The notes under the pieces were generated by a model. That model was not told the origin of the DNA, did no database searches, and saw only the letters and a list, made by a program, of their open reading frames with translations. DNA of 64,000 nt from Streptosporangiaceae bacterium NEAU-GS5 (GTDB lineage Bacteria > Actinomycetota > Actinomycetes > Streptosporangiales > Streptosporangiaceae): NCBI GenBank assembly GCA_017592665.1, contig JAGFNW010000024.1:81355-145354 (forward strand). The letters run 5' to 3'. Positions 1 to 8,991 of this stretch are shown piece after piece. Both the position numbers and the translations under genes were made by a program. The first letter of the stretch is position 1. Each line of letters opens with the position of its first letter.

Positions 1-64
1 ACCAAGGTCCGGGTTGGATAAAAATAGACCGTTTAGTTCGGATACCGTCGAGCGGGTGGAGATC

Positions 65-868
65 ATGCGATCGGGGACGGCCCTTTGGCGTTCCATGGGT
101 CTGGTGCTGCTGACGGCGGCGTGTAGCGCGCCCGCGGGGGTGGCCGGGGTCAGCACGGAGTCCTCCGGTCCTAGGCCGAGTGCGGTCCCCTCGGCCTCGC
201 ATGTCGCCGCCCCCGTCCGCCCGACGGCCGCCGATCCCGTACGGCTCCCGCCGCCCAAGGTCTCGCCGTACAAGTACGCGTTCCCGGTCGCCGGCTGCCA
301 CGTCACGTACGCCCGCAAGCTGCTCGTGCTGCCCAAGACGACGATCTGGGCGGCGAAGGGCTGCGCGTTCGTGGCGCCGGTCGCCGGCGTCGTACGCGAG
401 GTCAACATCCAGAACCGGTGGGCCCCCTCGACCGACCGCGGCGCCGACCGCGAGGGCAGGTTCGTGACCGTGCTCGGCGACGACGGCGTGCTCTACCTCG
501 GCGGCCACCTCGACTCGGTCGAGGCCGGCATCCGCCCGGGGGTGAAGGTCAAGGCCGGTCAGCGGCTGGGCCGGGTGGGTAATTCGGGCAACGCCCGCGA
601 CACCGGGCCCAACCTCTACTTCGCGATCACCTGGGTCGCCCCGCCGAAGTTCTGGTGGATCCGGCGCGGCATGGTCGAGCCGTGGAACTACCTCGACGCC
701 TGGTGGGCCGGCAATCCGACGTTCTCGCCGCGCGCGGCCATGGCCTCGGTGCGCAAGCGCGTCGGCGCCCTGCCGGCCTGCTCCCAGCTGTGCGCGGGCA
801 AGCCGCCGGCGGCACAGCCGCACAAGACGCACGGCCCCAATCCGGAGATACCCAACCTCGGCGACTGA
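65..868 (+). CDS. M23/LytM-fold lipoprotein, probably non-catalytic
   Basis: Exported lipoprotein of 267 aa resembling LytM (M23) domain proteins. A signal peptide ends in the lipobox LTAAC near residue 20. A Pro/Ala/Ser-rich linker follows to about residue 75, then the C-terminal domain. Fold landmarks are visible: [11 protein letters not shown], then GGHLDS, then [14 protein letters not shown]. The metal-binding signatures are poor: the HxxxD motif is not seen, and the terminal HxH site reads NLYFAI, so two histidines are gone. A structural or activator role in the cell wall is therefore more likely than hydrolysis. The ATG at 65 is chosen because GGAG lies just upstream and it places the signal peptide at the N-terminus; an in-frame ATG at 14 would bury it. 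The gene lies 35 bp before dnaG on the same strand. Confidence 0.75.
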   Translation: MRSGTALWRSMGLVLLTAACSAPAGVAGVSTESSGPRPSAVPSASHVAAPVRPTAADPVRLPPPKVSPYKYAFPVAGCHVTYARKLLVLPKTTIWAAKGCAFVAPVAGVVREVNIQNRWAPSTDRGADREGRFVTVLGDDGVLYLGGHLDSVEAGIRPGVKVKAGQRLGRVGNSGNARDTGPNLYFAITWVAPPKFWWIRRGMVEPWNYLDAWWAGNPTFSPRAAMASVRKRVGALPACSQLCAGKPPAAQPHKTHGPNPEIPNLGD

Positions 869-903
869 CACCTGGACCACCGGGTTCCGAATAGACTTTC
901 GTC

Positions 904-3702
904 GTGGCCGGGCGCATCAGTGACGAGGACATCGCGCTCGTACGGGAGCGCTCGCCGATCGCCGACGTGATCGGCGAGTATGTGCAGCTGCGCAACGCCG
1001 GCGGCGGCAATCTGAAGGGCCTGTGCCCCTTCCACGACGAGAAGTCCCCCTCCTTCAACGTCACCCCGACCAACGGTCTCTACTACTGCCTTGCCGGCGA
1101 GACCAGAGTGATGACCTGGTCCGGCGTCAGGCCGATCAGCGAGCTCGCGGGCGGCGTGCACAGGATCCTGGCCGCCGACGGCACGTGGGTCGACGCCCCC
1201 TTCAAGTCGTTCGGGGTCCAGCGGCTCATGCGCGTCGTTCTCAGCCGCAACGGACAGCAGAAGGAGATCTTCGCGACTCCCGAGCACCGCTGGTTCGTGC
1301 GGTCAGGGAAGGACCGGAGCCGCCGGCGCGAGCTGACGACGCAGGAGCTGCGCTCCGAGCACCGTCTGGTCGCCGTGTTCCCCGCCACCAGGGTGAGGAG
1401 AACCACGCCGTCGCCCTTCGGGATCGCGCACGGGATCACCTTCGGCGACGGCACGCGCTGCGGCTCCGGATCGAGGGCGACACTGGATCCGATCAAGGAT
1501 GTGGCGCTGCTCAAGTGGTTCCCGCACAGTCTGGTGACCGACGGCGGCACTGATCGGCGCCGCCAGCTGCTCGTCCACCACCTCCCGGGGTTCTTCAAGA
1601 GCCTTCCTCCGCTCGACGAGTCCGTCTCCTACCTGAGCGGGTGGCTGGCCGGATACCTGGCCGCTGACGGGCACGTGGCCAAGGACGGCACCGTCATGCT
1701 CAACTGCGCCGACAGGGACGTGCTGGAGTTCGTCCGGCTGGTCTGCACCCGGCTGGGGATCGGCACGTTCGGCGTCACCGAGCAGATCCGGGTTGGATTT
1801 CCCGGCCGTGAACCGAGTTCGATCTTCCGGATCCACTTCGTCAACGACGACATGACCGAGGACTTCTTCCTCCTGGATGAGCACCGCATCCGTTTCCGGG
1901 CGAGCACCAAGGCGTTTTCGCGGAAGTCGTGGACGGTGCGGTCGGTCGAGGAGACCGACAGGGTCGAGGAGGTGTTCTGCGCGACCGTCGAGCACGGTCA
2001 TGCGTTCGTCCTCGAAGACAACATTCTGACCGGCAACTGCTTCGGGTGTGGGGAGGGTGGCGACTCGATCACCTTCGTGCAGAAGATCGACGGGTTGTCG
2101 TTCGCCGAGGCGGTCGAGCGGCTGGCGGGGCGGGGCGGCATCCAGCTCCGCTACGAGCAGGGCGGCTATGTCCCGGGGCGGCAGCAGGGCGAGCGGTCGA
2201 GGCTGGTCGAGGCGCATCGAGCCGCCGCCGAGTTCTACGCGGCCCAGCTGGTCGGGCCGGACGCGGGGGTGGCCAGGCGGTTCCTGTCGGAGCGCGGGTT
2301 CGAGCGGGTCGACGCCGAGCATTTCGGGGTCGGCTACGCGCCGGCCGAGTGGGATGCGCTGTCGCGCCACCTGATGGGGCGCGGGTTCACGGCCCAGGAG
2401 CTGATCAAGGGCGGGATCTCGCGCGAGGGCCGGCGCGGTCCGATCGACCGGTTCCGCGGCCGGCTGGTGTGGCCCATCCGCGACATCACGGGCGACACGA
2501 TCGGCTTCGGCGCGCGCAAGCTGCTGGATTCCGACGACGGCCCCAAGTATCTGAACACCCCCGAGTCGCCGATCTATCACAAGAGCTCGGTCCTTTACGG
2601 GGTCGACCTGGCCAAACGTGAGATCTCCAAGCGCTCGCAGGTGGTCATCGTCGAGGGCTACACCGACGTGATGGCCTGCCATCTGGCCGGGATCCCGACG
2701 GCCGTGGCCACGTGCGGCACGGCGTTCGGCGAGGAGCACATCAAGGTCCTGCGGCGGATCCTGTTCGACCAGGGCCAGGGCGAGGTGATCTTCACCTTCG
2801 ACGGCGACTCGGCTGGGCAGAAGGCGGCGCTCCGCGCGTTCCAGGACGAGCAGAAGTTCGTCACCCAGACGTTCGTGGCCGTGCAGCCCGACGGGCTCGA
2901 CCCGTGCGATCTGCGGATAAAGCACGGCGACGCGGCCGTGCGCGACCTGGTCGCCAGCCGCGATCCGCTGTTCGCGTTCGCCATCCGGAGCGCCATCGGG
3001 CGCTACGACATGAACACCAACGAGGGCAAGCTGTCCGCGCTCGACGCGGCGGCGCCCATCGTGGCGTCCATCAAGGATCGGGCGCTGCGCCAGATGTACG
3101 CCGTGGATCTCGACCGGTGGCTCGGTTTCATGAACGAGCGGTTCGTGGTCGAGCGGGTGGCCGAGATCGCCGCGCGTCCCGTGGCGGCCTCGCCTTCGGC
3201 CCCGGCGGCTCGCGGGCCGGTCCAGTCCGGTGAGCCGGGCAGTCCGTACGCCAAGCTCGAGGCCGAGGCGCTGAAGCTGGCCGTGCAGCGGCCGGCCCTG
3301 CTCGGCCCCGAGTTCGACGCGCTGGCCGCCGACACGTTCACGCAGCCGCAGCTGAGCGAGCTGTTCCTGCTGGTCGTGGAGATCGGTGGCACGGCGTCGG
3401 CCGGCGGTGGCGGGCGCGCGTGGGTGGAGCGGCTGCTGGCGGCCGCTCCCGACGAGCTGCGTCCGCTCATCACCCGGTTCGCGGTCGAGGAACTGCGCGT
3501 CATCTCCGAGGAGCGCTACGGCACGCAGGTGCTCGTCCGAATCCAGGAGATCGCCGTGGGGCGCACGCTCGACCGGCTGAAGGCGCGGATGCAGCGGATC
3601 AACCCGGTCGAAGAGCAGCAGGAGTACAACCGGATGTTCGGCGAACTGGCCGCCCTGGAACAGCAGCGACGGGTCCTGAGAGAACGCGCGGCCGGGGCGT
3701 GA
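904..3702 (+). CDS. dnaG: DNA primase DnaG, interrupted by an intein
   Basis: DNA primase, which makes RNA primers at the replication fork. The precursor is 932 aa; after removal of a 317-aa intein about 615 aa remain, the usual length of bacterial DnaG. The order is an N-terminal zinc-binding domain (CPFH at 41-44, then C and FGC after the intein), a Toprim catalytic core ([21 protein letters not shown]), and a C-terminal helical DnaB-binding region. The intein starts at the Cys following NGLYY and is followed directly by CFGCGEGGD, so the host junction is restored exactly to the conserved zinc-finger sequence. The GTG start at 904 begins the typical [15 protein letters not shown] primase N-terminus. 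The next gene on the same strand is a sigma-70 factor, the classical dnaG-rpoD order. Confidence 0.95.
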   Translation: MAGRISDEDIALVRERSPIADVIGEYVQLRNAGGGNLKGLCPFHDEKSPSFNVTPTNGLYYCLAGETRVMTWSGVRPISELAGGVHRILAADGTWVDAPFKSFGVQRLMRVVLSRNGQQKEIFATPEHRWFVRSGKDRSRRRELTTQELRSEHRLVAVFPATRVRRTTPSPFGIAHGITFGDGTRCGSGSRATLDPIKDVALLKWFPHSLVTDGGTDRRRQLLVHHLPGFFKSLPPLDESVSYLSGWLAGYLAADGHVAKDGTVMLNCADRDVLEFVRLVCTRLGIGTFGVTEQIRVGFPGREPSSIFRIHFVNDDMTEDFFLLDEHRIRFRASTKAFSRKSWTVRSVEETDRVEEVFCATVEHGHAFVLEDNILTGNCFGCGEGGDSITFVQKIDGLSFAEAVERLAGRGGIQLRYEQGGYVPGRQQGERSRLVEAHRAAAEFYAAQLVGPDAGVARRFLSERGFERVDAEHFGVGYAPAEWDALSRHLMGRGFTAQELIKGGISREGRRGPIDRFRGRLVWPIRDITGDTIGFGARKLLDSDDGPKYLNTPESPIYHKSSVLYGVDLAKREISKRSQVVIVEGYTDVMACHLAGIPTAVATCGTAFGEEHIKVLRRILFDQGQGEVIFTFDGDSAGQKAALRAFQDEQKFVTQTFVAVQPDGLDPCDLRIKHGDAAVRDLVASRDPLFAFAIRSAIGRYDMNTNEGKLSALDAAAPIVASIKDRALRQMYAVDLDRWLGFMNERFVVERVAEIAARPVAASPSAPAARGPVQSGEPGSPYAKLEAEALKLAVQRPALLGPEFDALAADTFTQPQLSELFLLVVEIGGTASAGGGGRAWVERLLAAAPDELRPLITRFAVEELRVISEERYGTQVLVRIQEIAVGRTLDRLKARMQRINPVEEQQEYNRMFGELAALEQQRRVLRERAAGA
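1087..2037 (+). other. Intein inside DnaG (LAGLIDADG type)
   Basis: A 317-codon in-frame insertion with intein blocks. Block A is [13 protein letters not shown] with Cys1 encoded at 1087. Block B contains [13 protein letters not shown] endonuclease motif reads [11 protein letters not shown]. Block F is [18 protein letters not shown], and the end is LTGN followed by extein Cys+1. The penultimate residue is Gly where most inteins have His. Only one clear DOD motif is seen, so the homing endonuclease may be partly degenerate. The +1 Cys is itself a predicted zinc ligand of the primase zinc finger, so DnaG should not fold its zinc-binding domain until splicing occurs. The splice points are inferred from alignment to the conserved primase sequence. 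Confidence 0.93.
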
Positions 3703-3834
3703 ATAACTTTACTTTCCACGCCGCACACGTCCCAAACATTGCCTTGATATCGATCTGGTAATGACCTTCGGCTTACCAAGCGTGCCAAAAATAGGCCTGC
3801 CATTTTCTCACTCGTATACCGCAGACTGTGATGC

Positions 3835-4986
3835 GTGGGTGCATCGGTGCTGCCAAGCGGCCCGCCATCGGTAGACCAGGTGGCGGATCTCGTCGCGAGA
3901 GGAAGGGAGCGCGGAAGCGTCACGGTAGACGACGTGGCCGCCGCGCTCGACCGCTCCGAGCTGCCCGCAGACGCGCTCGAGCGCGTCGTGCGGATGCTCG
4001 CCGAAAACGGGGTTGAGGTGCTCGAGCCACAGGGCGACGAGGACGTTATCAAGCCCGACGAGGAGGATGTCGGCAAACGCGCGCCAACGAGTGACCTGGT
4101 CCGGATCTATCTGCGTGAGATCGGCAGGGTCCCCCTGCTGACCGCGGAGGAGGAGGTCGAGCTCGCCAAGGCCATCGAGGCGGGGCTGTTCGCCGAGGAC
4201 AAGGTGTGCGCGAGCGCGGCCGTGCGGGTCGCCCGCCCCGAGCTCGAGGAGCTCATCTGGGAGGGCGTGCGCGCCAAGCAGCGGCTCATCGAGGCCAACC
4301 TGCGGCTCGTGGTGTCGATCGCGAAACGCTATGTGGGCCGCGGCATGCTGTTCCTCGATCTGATCCAGGAGGGCAATCTCGGGCTCATCCGCGCGGTCGA
4401 GAAATTCGACTACACCAAGGGCTATAAGTTCTCGACGTACGCCACGTGGTGGATTCGCCAGGCGATCACCAGGGCGATCGCGGACCAGGCGCGGACCATT
4501 CGAATTCCCGTGCATATGGTCGAGACGATCAACAAATTAGTGCGGGTGCAGCGCCAGCTCCACCAGGACCTCGGCCGGGAGCCCGCGCCCGAGGAGATCG
4601 CCGCGGAGATGGATCTGCCGATCGAGCGGGTCGTGGAGATCCAGCGGATCGCCCAGGAGCCGGTCTCGCTTCAGTCGCCCATCGGCGAAGAGGACTCCGA
4701 CCTCGGTGACTTCATCGAAGACGCCGACGCCGTGGTGCCCATCGAGGCGGCCGCGTTCATCATGCTGCAGGATCAGCTGGACGACATTCTGGCCACGCTG
4801 TCCGAGCGCGAGCAGCGGATCATCCAGCTGCGGTTCGGGCTGGCCGACGGCCACCCGCGCACGCTGGAGGAGGTCGGCCGCGAGTTCGGCGTGACCAGGG
4901 AGCGGATCCGGCAGATCGAGTCCAAAACCCTCGCCAAGCTGCGGCACCCGACCCGGGCCCAGATGCTCCGCGATTATCTCGACTGA
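3835..4986 (+). CDS. RNA polymerase sigma-70 factor, RpoD/HrdA-like
   Basis: Group 1/2 sigma-70 factor of 383 aa that directs RNA polymerase to -10/-35 promoters. An N-terminal region resembling sigma 1.1 ([12 protein letters not shown] to about residue 60) is followed by region 1.2 ([17 protein letters not shown]), region 2 ([54 protein letters not shown]), region 3 ([13 protein letters not shown]) and region 4.2 ([20 protein letters not shown]). All core residues for promoter recognition look intact. It is shorter than the large principal HrdB sigma factors of streptomycetes and sits beside dnaG, so it may be a second HrdA-like group 2 factor or this lineage's principal sigma. The GTG start lies after an A/T-richer 132-bp gap that probably holds its promoter. 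Confidence 0.93.
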   Translation: MGASVLPSGPPSVDQVADLVARGRERGSVTVDDVAAALDRSELPADALERVVRMLAENGVEVLEPQGDEDVIKPDEEDVGKRAPTSDLVRIYLREIGRVPLLTAEEEVELAKAIEAGLFAEDKVCASAAVRVARPELEELIWEGVRAKQRLIEANLRLVVSIAKRYVGRGMLFLDLIQEGNLGLIRAVEKFDYTKGYKFSTYATWWIRQAITRAIADQARTIRIPVHMVETINKLVRVQRQLHQDLGREPAPEEIAAEMDLPIERVVEIQRIAQEPVSLQSPIGEEDSDLGDFIEDADAVVPIEAAAFIMLQDQLDDILATLSEREQRIIQLRFGLADGHPRTLEEVGREFGVTRERIRQIESKTLAKLRHPTRAQMLRDYLD

Positions 4987-5000
4987 ACGGGTCGGCTGAA

Positions 5001-5037
5001 CGGCCCCGGCGGCCCTTGACAGGGGGCGCCGGGGCCG
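5001..5037 (+). terminator. Rho-independent-type hairpin after the sigma gene
   Basis: Perfect 11-bp inverted repeat CGGCCCCGGCG / CGCCGGGGCCG with a 15-nt loop, 14 nt after the sigma-factor stop codon. There is no U-run, as is common in high-GC actinobacteria. Confidence 0.75.
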
Positions 5038-5101
5038 AGCCATGGCGGGACACTGAACGAAACTTTCTTGTCGTGGCGATTTCGGCGGCCTTAACTGAGG
5101 T

Positions 5102-6331
5102 ATGGAAGGTCGGCCGGGGGTGGATGACGCCGCGCTCGAACAGGCCGCGATGGCCGTGCTCGACGCTAATTGGACGGGGTCTGCCACGGTGCCCGCACCG
5201 GGGATCTATCCGCATCAGTGGAGCCTCGACTCGGCGCTGATCGCCATCGGCCTGGCCCGGCGGCGGCCGGGACGTGCGTGGGCCGAGCTCGGGTCGCTGT
5301 TCGCGGCCCAGTGGCGTAACGGGATGATTCCGCACATCGTCTTCCAGCCCGGACACGGTTATTTCCCGGGGCCGTCGACCTGGCGGTCGGCCGACCATCC
5401 TGACGCTCCGCGCGGGGTGGCCACGTCCGGGCTGACCCAGCCGCCGCTGCACGCCTTCGCCGTGTGGTGGATCTGGCGGCACTCGGCCACCGACGCCTCC
5501 GACTTCGTACGGCAGGCCTGGCCGGCCCTGGTCGCCCAGCACCACTATTTGTCGACATGTCGTGATCTGGCGGGATCGGGGCTGGCGGCGATCATCCATC
5601 CGTGGGAGTCGGGGATGGACGACAGCCCCGCCTGGGACGCCCCGCTGGCGGCCATCCGGCGCGACGGCGACCGGTATGACCGCTTCGCCTGGCTGGCCAT
5701 CCGCTACCGCGACCACGGCTACTCGTCGGACTATCTGCGCGCCGACCACCCGTTCGCGGTCGAGTGCCCGCTGTTCAACGGGGTCTGGCTGGTGTCCTGC
5801 TGGGCGCTGAGCCGGCTCGCCGCACTCGCCGGTGCCGACCCCGTCCCGTACGACGAGGCCGCCCAGCGGATCAGACGCGCCCTGCTCGACCGGCTGTGGA
5901 ACGGCGCCTTCTACGCGCGCGACCTGCGGGCCGGGCGGCTCATCCCGATATGTACGGTCGGCGGCTTCGGGCCGCTGCTGGACCCCGGGCTGCCGCGGCC
6001 CACGGTGGAGGCGCTGGCCGACCTGCTGCAGTCGACCCGGTTCATGGGGGCGGCCGGATATCCCGTGCCCAGTTGTGAGATCAGGGCCGCCGAGTTCGAC
6101 CGGGCGACGTACTGGAGGGGCCCCTCGTGGGTGAGCACCAACTGGCTGCTCCGGCGGGCGGCCGCCGTACACGACCTGAAGGACCTGGAGCGCGCGCTGA
6201 CCGCCGGCACGCTGCGGCTGGTGCGGCAGGCGGGATTCCGGGAGTGCTTCGACCCGTTCGACGGCACGGGGCGCGGCTGCCGCGACTTCTCCTGGTCGGC
6301 CGCCCTCACCCTCGACCTGCTGGCCGGATAA
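5102..6331 (+). CDS. GH63-like glycoside hydrolase (glucosyl-/mannosylglycerate hydrolase-like)
   Basis: Predicted cytosolic (alpha/alpha)6-barrel glycosidase of 409 aa. Recognisable segments are YPHQWSLDSALIAIGLA near the N-terminus, HPWESGMDDSPAWD in the middle (a conserved segment in GH63 glucosyl/mannosylglycerate hydrolases) and YWRGPSWVSTNWLL near the C-terminus. No signal peptide is visible. In mycobacteria and thermophiles, relatives hydrolyse the compatible solutes glucosylglycerate or mannosylglycerate; assigning that substrate here is inference. The ATG at 5102 is the first plausible start after the upstream terminator. The gene ends 10 bp before the next gene and may be co-transcribed with it. 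Confidence 0.7.
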   Translation: MEGRPGVDDAALEQAAMAVLDANWTGSATVPAPGIYPHQWSLDSALIAIGLARRRPGRAWAELGSLFAAQWRNGMIPHIVFQPGHGYFPGPSTWRSADHPDAPRGVATSGLTQPPLHAFAVWWIWRHSATDASDFVRQAWPALVAQHHYLSTCRDLAGSGLAAIIHPWESGMDDSPAWDAPLAAIRRDGDRYDRFAWLAIRYRDHGYSSDYLRADHPFAVECPLFNGVWLVSCWALSRLAALAGADPVPYDEAAQRIRRALLDRLWNGAFYARDLRAGRLIPICTVGGFGPLLDPGLPRPTVEALADLLQSTRFMGAAGYPVPSCEIRAAEFDRATYWRGPSWVSTNWLLRRAAAVHDLKDLERALTAGTLRLVRQAGFRECFDPFDGTGRGCRDFSWSAALTLDLLAG

Positions 6332-6341
6332 CCTGCGGATC

Positions 6342-6812
6342 ATGAGACTGTTCGGATCCCGGCTGCCCCAGGACGTGCGCGACACGCTCGGTGGGGAGCG
6401 GCCCCTCACTCATGGGCGTACGGCCGACGGCGGCTACGCCGTGGCCACGCTCGTGGCGCTGCACCTGCCCGGCGGCCTCACGCTGCCCTGGCACCTGATC
6501 GACCGGGCGGTCTGGGACGAGGAGGGGGTCACGGTGGTGATGACCGACGGCACCCGGCACCGGGCCGTCCTGCCCGACCCGGGCGCGCTGCCCGAGACCA
6601 TCCGTGAGCGGGTGACCAACTCCATCGTGGCAAGCCGATATGTGCGCCTGTCGGAGCGCGGGGGAGTGCGATTCGTGGCGCGGCGCCTGCCCGGCACGGA
6701 CGCGCCCGAATGGCAGCTCGTCTACGACCCTGAGCTCGACCCCGACGACCCCGGCCTTCGCGCCATGGCCGACCAAGCCCTGGAAGAGGTAAGGCGCAGC
6801 CTCGGCATCTGA
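6342..6812 (+). CDS. Conserved hypothetical protein
   Basis: Soluble protein of 156 aa without a recognised catalytic motif. It begins MRLFGSRLPQDVRDTLGGE and contains alternating strand-like and helical segments (GYAVATLVALHLPGG, GVTVVMTDGTRHRAVLPD, VRFVARRLPGTDAPEWQLVY) and an acidic C-terminal helix. No signal peptide or transmembrane segment is seen. Codon use matches its neighbours. It follows the GH63-like gene by 10 bp and probably shares its transcript. Function unknown. Confidence 0.75.
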   Translation: MRLFGSRLPQDVRDTLGGERPLTHGRTADGGYAVATLVALHLPGGLTLPWHLIDRAVWDEEGVTVVMTDGTRHRAVLPDPGALPETIRERVTNSIVASRYVRLSERGGVRFVARRLPGTDAPEWQLVYDPELDPDDPGLRAMADQALEEVRRSLGI

Positions 6813-6818
6813 CGGTCC

Positions 6819-6846
6819 GCATGCCCGGGTCACGAGCCGGGCATGC
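6819..6846. terminator. Bidirectional terminator hairpin
   Basis: Perfect 10-bp inverted repeat GCATGCCCGG / CCGGGCATGC with an 8-nt loop, in the 42-bp gap between two convergent genes. It can serve both strands. Confidence 0.75.
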
Positions 6847-6854
6847 GAGTGGGC

Positions 6855-7169
6855 CTATGAGTTGTGGTCGGTCTGCTCGGGCCAGCCGGTGGCGGTGGTC
6901 ACCTGCGCGCCGACCGTCTCCGACTCCCACGGCTCGGTCTTGCGCAGGAACGGCACCTTGCCGCCGAGCTTGTCTTCGGCCAGATCCTTGGCCTTGCCGG
7001 CGGCCTTCGCGGCCTGCGCCCCGACCAGGCCCGCCGCCTCCTGGACGCTCGGGTTGTCGGCCACCCGCCGCGCCGCACGCTTGATCTGCTCATACCGATC
7101 GCGGCCGGCCCGAGTGCCCAGCACATAGCCGGCGGCCAATCCGGCAGCGAATATCATCTTGTTCCGCAT
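6855..7169 (-). CDS. Small membrane-anchored YtxH-like protein
   Basis: Protein of 104 aa starting MRNKMIFAAGLAAGYVLGTRAGRDRY. The short N-terminal hydrophobic segment with GYVLGTRAGR is typical of YtxH-type proteins, which carry one membrane segment and a charged helical tail. The tail is rich in Ala, Lys and Asp (AAKAAGKAKDLAEDKLG). The start at 7169 is preferred over an in-frame start 14 codons upstream because GGAGGG lies 5 nt before it. It converges on the preceding gene across the 6819-6846 hairpin. Role in the cell unknown; relatives are linked to general stress in Firmicutes. Confidence 0.7.
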   Translation of the reverse strand: MRNKMIFAAGLAAGYVLGTRAGRDRYEQIKRAARRVADNPSVQEAAGLVGAQAAKAAGKAKDLAEDKLGGKVPFLRKTEPWESETVGAQVTTATGWPEQTDHNS

Positions 7170-7335
7170 CTTCACCCTCCGCGCCCAAGGTCGCTTGTGG
7201 TCGTCGGACACCTACCCAGGGGCTACATGATCTATCCGATCGCCGTCGATGTGCGAAGACGCCCACTGGTGCGCTAATCTGAATCCGCGTCGAAGGGATG
7301 GGCTCCAAACCCTGAACCTCCAGCGTATGCAGCGA

Positions 7336-7408
7336 TCCCGTGTAGCTCAATCGGCAGAGCAGCCGGCTGTTAACCGGCAGGTTATAGGTTCGAGTCCTAT
7401 CGCGGGAG
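7336..7408 (+). tRNA. tRNA-Asn (anticodon GTT)
   Basis: A 73-nt cloverleaf. The acceptor stem is TCCCGTG / CGCGGGA with one G-U pair, the D arm contains AGCTCAATCGGCAGAGC, the anticodon stem CCGGC / GCCGG encloses CTGTTAA (anticodon GTT), and the T arm contains GGTTCGAGTCC. The 3' CCA is not encoded. Confidence 0.95.
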
Positions 7409-7424
7409 CACGGTTTTTCGCAGC

Positions 7425-7457
7425 AGGCCCTCGTCCCGGAGTCGGGATCGAGGGCCT
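7425..7457. terminator. Hairpin between tRNA-Asn and a minus-strand small ORF
   Basis: Stem AGGCCCTCG (7425-7433) pairs with CGAGGGCCT (7449-7457), extended inward by TCCCG / CGGGA around a GAGT loop with one bulged T. It lies 17 nt after the tRNA and 8 nt beyond the stop of the small ORF at 7465-7593, so it could end transcription from both sides. Confidence 0.7.
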
Positions 7458-7464
7458 TGGTCAT

Positions 7465-7593
7465 TCAGGGGTTGAAGGCCATCCGCCGCAGGATCGCCGT
7501 CGTTTGGGCCGCTCGGCCGGCGTAGGGCTCGGGCCGCCTGCCCGACTCGATCGTCTCGGCCAGGACAAGAAGATCATCGGGTCCGAGCCGCAC
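7465..7593 (-). CDS. Possible 42-aa small protein
   Basis: Small ORF on the minus strand starting at GTG (7593) with a GGAAGG Shine-Dalgarno-like sequence 6 nt upstream. The product begins MRLGPDDLLVLAETIESG and ends ILRRMAFNP. Codon third positions are mostly G or C, as in neighbouring genes, and the ORF ends just before a hairpin. It could instead be the decayed 3' end of a longer gene, because the in-frame sequence upstream (7594-7944) has no coding-like composition. No family recognised. Nothing else was found in the rest of the 7409-7858 gap. Confidence 0.4.
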   Translation of the reverse strand: MRLGPDDLLVLAETIESGRRPEPYAGRAAQTTAILRRMAFNP

Positions 7594-7858
7594 GGCGCGC
7601 CTTCCGGACAACGAGAGTCGTGCCGAAAGACGGGAGCCTCGGTGTTCTCCGATCTGGCCACGCTCTGTTGTGGTTTGTATACGGATTTGGAGGACAAATC
7701 TGGGGGCTGTCGCAGAAAATGTGATCCGCCGCGCCTGGTGGCTCCTTGTGAGGGGTCGCCTCGAATCTGTAATCGCAGCGGGGGAGGGCCGCTGAGTCAG
7801 GGCGCCGCGCCGCCCCGGAAGCGGTGTGGGCCCGTAAGCGAGATGTGGCGGTTGTGCC

Positions 7859-8980
7859 GTGCTTTCGTGGGTGAAGTCGAGGTCGAGGAAACAGGGCGAC
7901 AGACCCGTACTGGATAAGGAATGGGAGGAGGCCGAGCGGTTCATCCGGCTGTTCTACGCGGAGAACCCCTCGGCGGGAGCCGTACGCTCTCGTTTGCGCG
8001 AGGTCGCGGCGGAGATCGGGCGGTCGGGGACATACACGCACACCCCGGCCGAGCTGGCCTTCGGCGCGCGCGTCGCGTGGCGCAACAGCAGCCGCTGCAT
8101 CGGCCGGCTCTACTGGCGGTCGCTGCGGATCAGAGATCGGCGGGAGGCCGGCACGGCCGACGCCGTGGCCGAGGAGTGCGTCGAGCATCTGACGGCCGCG
8201 ACCAACAACGGCAAGATCCGTCCGACGATCACCGTTTTCGCGCCCGACCGGCCGGCGGAGCGGGCGCCGCGCGTGCGCAACGAGCAGCTCATCCGCTACG
8301 CCGCCTATCGCGCGCCGGACGGCGCCGTGATCGGCGACCCGCTGAACCTGGGCCTGACCGACCAGGCCCTCGAACTCGGCTGGCAGGGCCGGGGCGGCCG
8401 GTTCGACGTGCTGCCACTGATCATCGAGGCCGAGGGCGGGCCGGTGCTGCGGGAGCTGCCGTCCGAGGTGATCCTGGAGGTGCCGCTGACCCACCCGGAG
8501 TACGCCTGGTTCGCCGACCTCGGCCTGCAGTGGCATGCCGTTCCGGCGATATCCAACATGTGCCTGGAAATAGGCGGCATCTGCTACCCGTGCGCGCCCT
8601 TCAACGGCTGGTACATGGGCACCGAGATCGGCGCGCGCAACCTCGCCGACGCCGACCGCTACGACCAGCTGCCGATCGTCGCCGAACGGCTCGGCCTCGA
8701 CATCACCAACGACCGCACGCTCTGGCGCGACCACGCGCTCGTCGAGGTGAACGTCGCCGTGCTGCACTCGTTCGCCGCGGCCGGGGTGACCATGAGCGAC
8801 CACCACACCGAGGCGCGCCGATTCATGACGCATCTGGAACGGGAGGAACGATCGGGGCGGGTCTGCCCCGCCGACTGGTCGTGGATCGTGCCGCCCCTGT
8901 CGGGGTCGCTGACGCCGGTCTTCCACCGCTACTACGACGAGGCCCAGCTGACTCCTGCCTTCGTCCACCACATGGTGTAG
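7859..8980 (+). CDS. nos: Bacterial nitric oxide synthase, oxygenase domain
   Basis: Nitric oxide synthase oxygenase of 373 aa; it oxidises L-arginine to citrulline and NO using haem and tetrahydrobiopterin or tetrahydrofolate. The proximal haem ligand is the Cys of WRNSSRCIGR (about residue 80), and the substrate-binding Glu is in NGWYMGTEIG (about residue 256). Further NOS segments are AATNNGKIRPTITVF, LGLQWHAVPAISNM and SDHHTEARRF. Like other bacterial NOS it has no reductase domain, and no reductase gene is adjacent, so a general flavodoxin/ferredoxin system must supply electrons. The start is uncertain: GTG at 7859 or at 7871, neither with a strong ribosome site. An enoyl-CoA hydratase gene follows after 11 bp. 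Confidence 0.93.
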   Translation: MLSWVKSRSRKQGDRPVLDKEWEEAERFIRLFYAENPSAGAVRSRLREVAAEIGRSGTYTHTPAELAFGARVAWRNSSRCIGRLYWRSLRIRDRREAGTADAVAEECVEHLTAATNNGKIRPTITVFAPDRPAERAPRVRNEQLIRYAAYRAPDGAVIGDPLNLGLTDQALELGWQGRGGRFDVLPLIIEAEGGPVLRELPSEVILEVPLTHPEYAWFADLGLQWHAVPAISNMCLEIGGICYPCAPFNGWYMGTEIGARNLADADRYDQLPIVAERLGLDITNDRTLWRDHALVEVNVAVLHSFAAAGVTMSDHHTEARRFMTHLEREERSGRVCPADWSWIVPPLSGSLTPVFHRYYDEAQLTPAFVHHMV

Positions 8981-8991
8981 AACTATATTCT

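Noticed and set aside
1303..2925. Long open frame antisense to dnaG (540 codons)
   Set aside because: It overlaps a confident gene and its composition (Arg/Pro/Ala/Leu-rich, no motifs) is the usual antisense artefact of high-GC DNA.
7336..7408. tRNA-Asn as an integration site of a mobile element
   Set aside because: No integrase, no duplicated tRNA 3' end and no phage or plasmid genes were seen downstream.
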